DNA of 64,000 nt from Guyanagaster necrorhizus (Eukaryota > Basidiomycota > Agaricomycetes > Agaricales > Physalacriaceae): positions 310,001 to 374,000 of the forward strand of contig NW_025064892.1 in the NCBI RefSeq assembly GCF_019112545.1. The letters are read 5' to 3'. This document shows positions 56,878-64,000 of the stretch, piece after piece. The position numbers and the translations under genes were made by a program. The notes under the pieces are model-generated. The model saw nothing but the letters and a program-made list of their open reading frames with translations, had not been told where the DNA came from and did not search any database. Within the stretch, counting starts at the first letter, position 1, and every line of letters starts with the position of its first letter.

Positions 56878-58409
56878 TCATGCTTTTGGAGCCACAAGGG
56901 CCTCCAGTCTATCCACTTCGGCGGTCAACGCCTCCACTCGTGAGCGCATAAGAATCACATCTAATAACACGCTCGAGTCCGGTAGGCGTCCGGAAATATA
57001 CGCGGCATTGGTCAGGGGTGAACCCAAAGCCGTCAGCGCATATCGAAACCCACAAAGGGTACACTTCGCGCCAATGCAGGTCCAGTCAGCCTCGAGGATA
57101 CGCGATGCGGAGACGTTCGAGATGAAAAACGTCTCATCGGATTTTGGATGAAAGGGTGCGGCAAACGTCGCTGTCTTTAAGGTCTGTTCGGCTGAATGAA
57201 CGTGTGAGATGGACAAAGAAACCCGGGCGGACGCCAATCGGTAGGATAAATCATGTAATGGCAACAATTTCAAGTCTGCGATGGAAAAGCGAGGATACGG
57301 CAGAGGCACGAAAGCGTTGTGAGGGTAATTCTGAATTTCGGGATCATACTTCGAAAGAAGGCCGCGAAACGATGCTAAATTGGAGCAGTGTACTCTGAGT
57401 TCCAGATCCGCCGAATGCGCGTACACGGCCTGTAAAACAAATCAGCGACTGTGTGGCAAACATCCAAAGGAGAATTTTTGAAAACATACCTTCCATAACC
57501 ACGCAACAAGAATATCGCCAGTGCTGACTCTGGGAGATGATTTTCCTTCCCGAGACAGAGCTTTCCTGACGTCCGCAACGAGGAAATCCACTATATCCTT
57601 TTTCAATATCACCAGATTGTTCTGTACGTCGTGGAAAATCCTTTTCCGTAACTGACTGAACACGAGTTTCATCGTACCCACAGTCCTGAGATCTGTGTAG
57701 CCTCCAAACTCTACCGGTTGGCTCGCCTCAGTCCTTTTCTGGTCATCAAGAACCTTGAGCACAATATTGGTGTTCGTACCCGGTTTGGGGACGGGTGGGA
57801 TAGCCCAAGACAAGCCTTTGATTTCCGAGATGAGCGCGTTTACGATGCTCATAGCCCCAGTCCCATCGAAGACACCGTGAGGGCGAGCGAAGCCTATGGC
57901 TGTCAGTGGCTTTGCATCTCCCTCTCGACATAGCCGGGTGATATGCCAGCAAGTCAGAGGACGAGTTCCCCAGTCAATGCTAGAATGGGGCGTGTCTGGA
58001 TGAAGGAAGAGGCTAGAGGGAAGCGAATGAATCATAGATGGTAAAACAGTGGGAAAGGAAATGGGTTTTATAGTCGGACATGTTGTGAGAGAGTACGTTT
58101 GATAGCTGGGTGGTAAGTCCCCTAGAGGAATAACGATGCGCCATGATTTCTTGCTCTACGAGGGCGCATATCAGTGAATAGCAATCATCAAATGACATCT
58201 TCACATACGGATTGATTATAGCTCTCTAATCGCCCAGCTAATAAGCGCCATTTAGCTGTAAGTCTATCCAATGCCCCCGAAAGGATATCGACGTCAATGA
58301 CGCCTTCGACTAGCCATCCAGTTATGAAGATAGATGTCGAGTAACCGTCATCGAACGGGGTCAACGGATAGAGAGCATCAAGCTGAGTAGTTTTTTCGTT
58401 GACAGACAT
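56878..58409 (-). CDS. BAHD-type acyltransferase
   Basis: Predicted 472-aa enzyme in three exons (58209-58409, 57490-58155, 56878-57429; introns 53 and 60 bp). It starts MSVNEKTTQLDALYPLTPFD, common in fungal members of the transferase family, followed by RLTAKWRLLAGRLE. The catalytic HxxxD motif is present as HGVFD at 160-164 within IGFARPHGVFDGTGAMSIVN. VSTGDILVAWLWKAVYA follows in the middle. I do not see the plant-type DFGWG motif; FISNVSASRILEADW sits near where it would be expected. The family moves acyl groups from CoA thioesters to alcohols or amines, often in secondary metabolism. Substrate unknown. Confidence 0.83.
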
Positions 58410-58705
58410 AGCGGTAAGATATCTTGAAGACGTGAACTAGTCCCATTTTAAAGAGCCAGGAGCATTGGAGTACGTCATGTAGTTCATATGACGAAAAGAG
58501 GTAATTGAGAATGGTGAACCGGAAATTGCCAATGTACCTTAAAAGACATGGTAAACTCATTGCACCGTTGCTGCCCCTCAATACATTCAGGGCCGGGCTG
58601 GGCGCCGGTAGGCAATTTGTCGGTTGGAGATATGTTGGGCCCACTCGCGTACATGACTTAGGGATCGGTGGGAACAAATTCTATCAGAGGCAAGGAAATG
58701 CGAGA

Positions 58706-59519
58706 TTAGATTTTGCCGATCAAGAGATTTTGTATCATCTCCCTTGCGGTTACTCTGACGGTATTGTACAGAGTCGGAATATCTAGAGTAGATGTAAGCG
58801 CGTCCGCAAAACCGAATGGTAACATAAGCGGAATCCAGCCTAATCAAAGAAAGTTAGATGGGCATTCATATAAATGGAGCAGTGCGCACGAACCACGAGC
58901 ATATTCCAACGCAAAGCAGCCTTTATGCATCTTGTATTGTTTAGCTGTACCTCTGGGGAGATAGTGGACGCTGCCTGCCGGATAACGCTCCATTTCTAAT
59001 TCACCGGCCCTAAACGCCCACTGCTCTCCAACAAGGATATTAAAGTAATCGTCGGCAGTATGTAAGCCAGTGTGACCTTCGGTACCGAGGGGAGTACCAA
59101 ATATAATCAGATACTCGGTGATGCTGGCATGAATGATGTACATGGCACCCATAGCACCGCCCGCGTTGTTGAAGACCCATTCACTAGAGTCTGTATTGAT
59201 ACGAATTTCCTTAGACGGGTATGTGGCGGTCAGATTAGCGATTATGTGATCTATCATTCCGGCGGTATTGTTTGGAGATGCATCAATCGCACTTTTCGCA
59301 AGTTCATGAAGCTCTGTTGGGTCCAGAACATACCACCGATCCTGAAACAATTGTGGATAGAAATTCAGTATCGGAGCTCATGACGCACACCTTGATGGTA
59401 TCCAGCCAGCTACAAGTAGAAACAAAGATACTGAGAAGCAAAATCCGCGTTGTCCACTTGAGCATGCTGCTATTTCGCTTTTTCGGATGGTTTTTCTCTG
59501 CCTCGTGTTTAACAGCCAT
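58706..59519 (-). CDS. ERG2: C-8 sterol isomerase (Erg2, sigma-1-receptor family)
   Basis: Predicted 236-aa ER enzyme in three exons (59391-59519, 58894-59341, 58706-58839). Erg2 shifts the sterol double bond from C8 to C7 in ergosterol synthesis. An N-terminal hydrophobic anchor ([17 protein letters not shown]) is followed by the conserved [59 protein letters not shown], then [20 protein letters not shown] and [20 protein letters not shown]. It ends [20 protein letters not shown] plus a short helical tail. Motif order and length match fungal Erg2. It diverges from the orphan gene at 59843 with 323 bp between starts. Confidence 0.95.
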
Positions 59520-59842
59520 GATCCTGCAATATTCCATCGTGGATACCGTGAGGAAATGGAGAAATAACGGTATACCTTGGTTGGTAGTTGGAAGGAAATG
59601 AAATGAATGTGAAGTGGAGACAGTGACCCCCTTTTCGGTAGAATTTTGGATCGAACCATATTGCGATTTCACGATCATGTGAGCGCTTTCAGATCGGCCT
59701 TCTCCGAATCGGTCCGAACGTTCCGTGTCAATAATTTTTTCCCAAACCGTCACAGTCAAACAGCAGGGCACTACGATCCTGGTTTGTTTCCTCTTCCAGT
59801 TCTCAGTATTTACTGATTCAAGATGCAGAAAGTAATCACCGT
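59520..59842. promoter_or_regulatory. Divergent promoter between ERG2 and the orphan gene
   Basis: The 323-bp gap between two outward-pointing start codons must hold both promoters. It includes a seven-codon upstream ORF (59823-59846) whose stop overlaps the start of the plus-strand gene. No specific transcription factor site is claimed. Confidence 0.5.
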
Positions 59843-61345
59843 ATGAAATGCGGTTCTTCTTTCCCCACTTGTCTTGGGTCAGGTCAAATACGAACAGTCT
59901 ACAGTGGACCTAGTCAACTCAAGGTTCTGTCTGATCCCACTCCCCTACATTACTCCGACCTATCGACCCCTGAAGCTGCGCGAGGCCGTAATGTTACCAT
60001 TCGCTCTCTTCTTGCAAAGGGTGACTATCTCGCCGCCGAGAAAGTCATCAGTCGCTTCACTCATGCTGCCAGCCGCTTGGAGCAACCACAGCAAAACAAT
60101 ATCCTTAATTCCGCACGGAGACCAATTTCCACTCTCATACATGCATATGTCAGAGCTGAAATGCCCCAACATGCCGCTCGGCATGTATGTGTAATACTGG
60201 ACAGAAAGGGACCGCTGAAGACCAGGACACTGGTCGCTGTCATCAACAGTCTATTATCATCGGTTTCTGAAGAGGTTGGAGAGAAGGATCCGAAACGCCA
60301 TTTTTTCGCCAGTTATGTGCTATCGCTGCAGTCCGAGCGAGTGACAGATCCATACTTACGCAATGCTATGGAGCTCTGGATCAAGGTCGAGAAGGCTCGA
60401 CTTCCCGCAGCGAGGGAGACCTTTCAGGGACTCCTGACGGCTTTGATCGCACAGGAAGAATGCGTGTCTGCAGGCGCGGTGTTTTCCCGAGTGTCGCGGC
60501 GGCATTGGGAATACATGGCCATGAGAGACATGCATTATCATCCTCGAGACGTTACTATGACGAATCAGCGATTCCCTATCAACCCCGCCGAAGCGCCCGC
60601 GTATCCATATCCCCAGTTATTTGAGAATGTCGTATCTCTTTGCATGTCAGTTCTCCGACGCACCGAAGCGACTCGTGGGCAGCAACAAATTCGCCGTTCT
60701 GCAGGCCATGGCTTAATCTTCCTTGCCAGCCTCCTTCATCATCGCCAAATACCTTTTCCAGAAGTGGGATCCCTCATTTCCGCCCTCTTTTACTGTATGC
60801 TACTTCCAGATAGTCTATGGGTTCCAGAGAACCCGTTCGGAGGAGCCCTACATTCGTTTCAACGTCAAACGTTGAGGCTCGGACAATACTCTCATGGCGT
60901 CATCAAGAGCCTTGCAAGACGACTTCCTAATCGAAGTCCACCGACTGCTTATCGATCGCAACGCTACAGCATCCTTCCTGTCCTCTCATATAATTCATAT
61001 CGCGATCTGCTTATGGGCTTGATCGAGTCTTTCCACGACCCAGTCCTCACGCTCGAGGTATGGGAGTCGGCAGTGGAACAGCATAAGGGATCGCAGGACT
61101 CAGAGGAGTTTGCAAAAAACTTCATGGATGGCTTTCCAGAAGAAGGAGTTTTTCGGGAGAGATTTGACAAGATCTTGCGTCGATGGCGGCGATCACTAGG
61201 GAGAAAAGTAGTGATTCCTATCTTCACGCAGGAGGGTGAAACGAGAATGAATGAGCTCATGGAAGTATTGGCCCAGGCAGTTGCTGGTGAAAAGACGAAG
61301 ACAAAAAACGCGGAGATGCCTACGATACCTCCTCCCGAATCTTAG
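59843..61345 (+). CDS. Unrecognised 500-residue, mostly helical protein
   Basis: Single-exon ORF of 500 aa from an ATG at 59843. The first ~35 residues are Ser/Gly/Thr-rich with few acids, compatible with but not proof of a mitochondrial presequence. The body looks alpha-helical and carries two-helix blocks such as RSLLAKGDYLAAEKVISRF and SALFYCMLLPDSLW. That reminds me of PPR/TPR-type mitochondrial RNA proteins, but no clear 35-residue register was found. The C-terminal tail is basic then Pro-rich (KTKTKNAEMPTIPPPES). The lack of introns is unusual among its neighbours. Function unknown. Confidence 0.75.
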   Translation: MKCGSSFPTCLGSGQIRTVYSGPSQLKVLSDPTPLHYSDLSTPEAARGRNVTIRSLLAKGDYLAAEKVISRFTHAASRLEQPQQNNILNSARRPISTLIHAYVRAEMPQHAARHVCVILDRKGPLKTRTLVAVINSLLSSVSEEVGEKDPKRHFFASYVLSLQSERVTDPYLRNAMELWIKVEKARLPAARETFQGLLTALIAQEECVSAGAVFSRVSRRHWEYMAMRDMHYHPRDVTMTNQRFPINPAEAPAYPYPQLFENVVSLCMSVLRRTEATRGQQQIRRSAGHGLIFLASLLHHRQIPFPEVGSLISALFYCMLLPDSLWVPENPFGGALHSFQRQTLRLGQYSHGVIKSLARRLPNRSPPTAYRSQRYSILPVLSYNSYRDLLMGLIESFHDPVLTLEVWESAVEQHKGSQDSEEFAKNFMDGFPEEGVFRERFDKILRRWRRSLGRKVVIPIFTQEGETRMNELMEVLAQAVAGEKTKTKNAEMPTIPPPES

Positions 61346-62480
61346 ATTCTTTACATGCCCACACGCTGCTTGCAAGATCGGTATATGGAAGTTATGTCCG
61401 GATCGCATATGTTGTAATATATTGGGTCTGTCAATCTCTGGAGCTATGCTTGAATTGTGTATCTCTGCACTGCATCACTAATGGTTATATTACTGTTTGC
61501 TGGATTACATGGTCATCGGGACGCTGCCTGCCGCATACGTATGTCGTTTGAGGTGAAAGACGCTAGGAACACACGATTCGTGATTACCTAGAATCCTCCA
61601 CCATGTACATTGTACATTCAAGGGACGAGAAAGTGCTGCATCATTCGATTCTCGAGCGAGGGTGCTCGACTTTCTCCCTGACTTCTCTTAGGTCGGTCCG
61701 ATTCCCGAAGGAATTTTGCTCCATGTGAACCTGTTCCTGCGCGTAGGCCCTTGACAACATCGACATTTGTTGCAGGGTGAAGGAGACAGGGCAGGTCTCA
61801 AATCGGTATTGTGCCAATGAAGGGAGAAGTCTAGAAAGGATCTAATGTATACAGTCGGATATTGATACAGAAAGGTTTATATTATAAACACGACTACGAT
61901 GCATTAAAGTCCGGACATGAATCTCGCAAGGGCCGCGAGTCACTACCATTTGTCCTGTAAGATGGATGTCCTTCAAACCAGGCAAAAAGGTTTTTGAAGG
62001 TTTTTGAGATCCATCTGAGATTTACATTTCCGATCAAGCCTGTCGACGCTATTCCATTGAAGTCGGTCTTCGAGGAAGTCGCCACAGGGAGCTGTACCCG
62101 ACCTCCAACTGTCTCACAGGCACCCCGTCGACGATGCATCGTCGTTACCGAGAAATAAAGGAACGATGCATGTGAGGCTCGCAAAAGCAGATTACGTTTA
62201 GTTCAATTATCCAAAGGCTAGAATGGACGCGTACTTTTATGGAACATACTTACTCGCCGAACTCGATAATAGGACCTGATCACGATCAAATCGTTACGGT
62301 AGCTCGCTAAATTCGCATCATACTGATTGTAAATTCGTAGGGTCGATGGTACGCATTCCCGCCGACTCCAAGCACCTGCGACTACAGCTCCAAAACTTGG
62401 CAAACATGAGGCTGAGGTGGAGTCTTGACGAAAGCAATGTCCCTGACACCCAATACATGGTTGGAAACGTTTCAATTCAG
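61346..62480. other. Convergent intergenic region, no gene seen
   Basis: About 1.1 kb between two convergent stop codons. Minus-strand open stretches at 61894-62184 and 62218-62475 have no recognisable features. It is longer than the other convergent gaps here (325-475 bp), so a missed gene is possible. Confidence 0.45.
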
Positions 62481-64000
62481 TTAAAGCTCCTCTCTATCCA
62501 TGCTAGACTCCGTAACTGGTAGGCAAAGTGCCGGCGAGGTTCCTGTAAACTGATATTGGCATTTCTCCAGCTCGGCGACCGTCAACAAGGTATTCTCCGT
62601 TCCACAGGCCATCACCAGCTAAATTAAATCGGCAATCATTACGACGTATTCTGGCTCAAGGTAAGGAAACTCACTATCACACTCCTTTCTGGCCCGTTCC
62701 AGCATTTAGTACCTTTCTCATAATTTTGTTTTTGGTAATATGCGGGTTGTCCTGGTTCTGCATCCCGATTCCATGCCACGAATTTCCTAAAACGAGTTAG
62801 TGACCTATATCCAAAAGCTGCATATTACTCACCCCAAATTGAATGTAGAACCACCCTTGTTGGGCTTTTGCTTAGCGGTGCCGAATAAACACACCTCATA
62901 CGTGTAGCTGTTGGGAGACATGAGTACACCCGCAGCATTTTGCACGGTAACCAGGTCACTGACTCTCCGGTATCTTTCTCTAAGCACGTTCCATCTAGCT
63001 TCTTCCATTCACCTTCAGTCCCAAAGCCAGCAGGATCAAAGAGCTCTGAAAAGTCTTTCTCGGCGTTTTCCTTATCTTTGCGGATCTTCTTCAGAGTGTT
63101 CTCTGCGTCGGTGAAGACTTGACGTGCGTGAGTAGATTCTAAGCTCAGTCAGTCGAACTGTTAAGCGAAACGGACCGGGGAAACGGACCTGCTGAGCTAC
63201 CGATCTCAGGACGGATAATGCCGAAAGACTCGAGCCACGAAAGGATCGCATCTTTCAGGTCTTCATATTGAGGTACCAAAGAATCAGGGAGATAGTTGGC
63301 GATGTCGAAAAGCTCCGCTGACGACGGTATTAGGTATTCATATCGACTCTATAAAGCTAAAACACTCACACAGAGATCCCGGAGGCGGCGATCTGACATA
63401 TTCATCGTGCTCCAGCAATAATTCAACGTGTTTCGTTTTCAAAAGCTTGTCGAGATCATTGTCGAGCTCCTCAACACTCCATTCGCCATCTTCAAGTATT
63501 TCTTCTGGCGGGGACTCATCCCCCTCCGCTTCATTGTTAGGTTCGTCCGTTTCTGATGAATCCTTTCCAACATCATTGATGTGCGGCAGCCCAGCGAGAT
63601 ACTCCCACCCGCGAACTGCATCGAGGACAGCCATGTCTTGATAATTGGGGTTATAATTCGTACGGAGTGTGTCTAAGATTTCGCTTAGGGTTTCCTCGCG
63701 TTCCAGATGTTTCTTGTATTCGCGCTGTAAAGATTTGAGAGCATTCGAATGGGTAATCAAGGAAGTGTAAAGAGCTTAAAATAACGTAGATTTTCATATT
63801 GAGCAGCGAACGCAGAACGACTGCTTACGAGATTGTTTCTTGAATTCGAGATCAGCGGCGGACAGCGACTCTGCATGTTCGGCGATTTCTGGCATTGTCA
63901 TGGATGCAGGTCAGAATTACAGCAGAAAAGGACATAAAAAAACGTACCTTGCAACCTGGCTACCTCTTTCTCTTTGGCAGCAATTTCCTGCTCCGAAGTC
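62481..64000 (-). CDS. Glucosidase II beta subunit (PRKCSH type), C-terminal part
   Basis: Partial gene running off the right edge; the N-terminus lies beyond 64000. Nine exons are visible (63948-64000 partial, 63829-63888, 63370-63774, 63189-63317, 62952-63138, 62833-62907, 62675-62786, 62481-62618; one more beyond is implied by the open left end). The protein is the non-catalytic ER subunit that helps glucosidase II trim N-glycans. Visible: a coiled acidic middle (KEKEVARLQEIAEHAESL), then the mannose-6-phosphate-receptor-homology domain: CYTYEVCLFGTAKQKPNKGG, FNLGKFVAWNRDAEP, KGTKCWNGPERSVIV and LVMACGTENTLL with conserved Arg and Glu. It ends MDREEL, a possible variant ER-retention signal instead of HDEL. 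Count note: eight exons are listed with coordinates. Confidence 0.9.

Noticed and set aside
61894..62475. Two minus-strand open stretches before the glucosidase II beta stop
   Set aside because: They could not be joined to any gene by phase-consistent introns and lie beyond the stop codon of that gene.
1..64000. CRISPR arrays, bacterial operons, phage genes, toxin-antitoxin pairs
   Set aside because: None found. The DNA is clearly eukaryotic with spliceosomal introns throughout.

Overview
The window looks like nuclear DNA of a basidiomycete, most likely a mushroom-forming agaricomycete. Genes are split by many introns of about 45-60 bp, most with a clear GT(R)AG donor and YAG acceptor. Spacing is tight, with genes on both strands. 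F-box/leucine-rich-repeat genes and their remnants recur, which is typical of Agaricomycetes. No bacterial operons, rRNA or CRISPR were seen. I rebuilt exon chains by hand, requiring intact reading phase at every junction. Exon limits are therefore predictions, but phase closes in every multi-exon gene listed.

Layout. 1-8 kb: decayed F-box relatives (two supported pseudogenes, one doubtful remnant) around a PHO80-type cyclin gene. 8.3-9.9 kb: an unrecognised nuclear-type protein. 10.0-12.0 kb: a gene-poor block almost free of CpG, holding an 889-bp TA-flanked terminal-inverted-repeat element with a broken DDE transposase fragment. 12.1-33 kb: chromatin, RNA and signalling genes: Swd1/RBBP5 (COMPASS), a long MDR-family reductase-like protein, Ctu1/Ncs6 (tRNA thiolation), a KDM3-type JmjC protein, the Ssk1 response regulator, Ars2/Serrate and Esf2. 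33-41 kb: two intact F-box genes, adenylosuccinate lyase, Sec63 and tRNA-Ala(AGC). 41.8-50.1 kb: a Grn1/Nug1-type GTPase, a Tra2-like SR protein divergent from ribosomal protein eL18, an Ale1-type MBOAT acyltransferase and a MARVEL-like membrane protein. 50.4-64 kb: a Ser/Thr-rich membrane protein with internal repeats, a small single-pass membrane protein, a DUF3445/HRQ protein, a BAHD-type acyltransferase, ERG2 sterol isomerase, an orphan 500-residue protein, and the C-terminal part of glucosidase II beta.

The genes are mostly core housekeeping functions and do not form an obvious pathway cluster. Several share themes: RNA processing (Ars2, Tra2), ribosome biogenesis (Esf2, Grn1/Nug1, eL18), ER function (Sec63, glucosidase II beta, Ale1, Erg2) and histone methylation (Swd1, KDM3-like). 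I did not find a convincing new multi-gene system. The strongest unusual signals are the CpG-depleted transposon block whose two inverted repeats differ at CpG sites, three likely GC-AG introns, a divergent gene pair whose first coding exons are each only the ATG, and an upstream ORF whose stop overlaps the main start.
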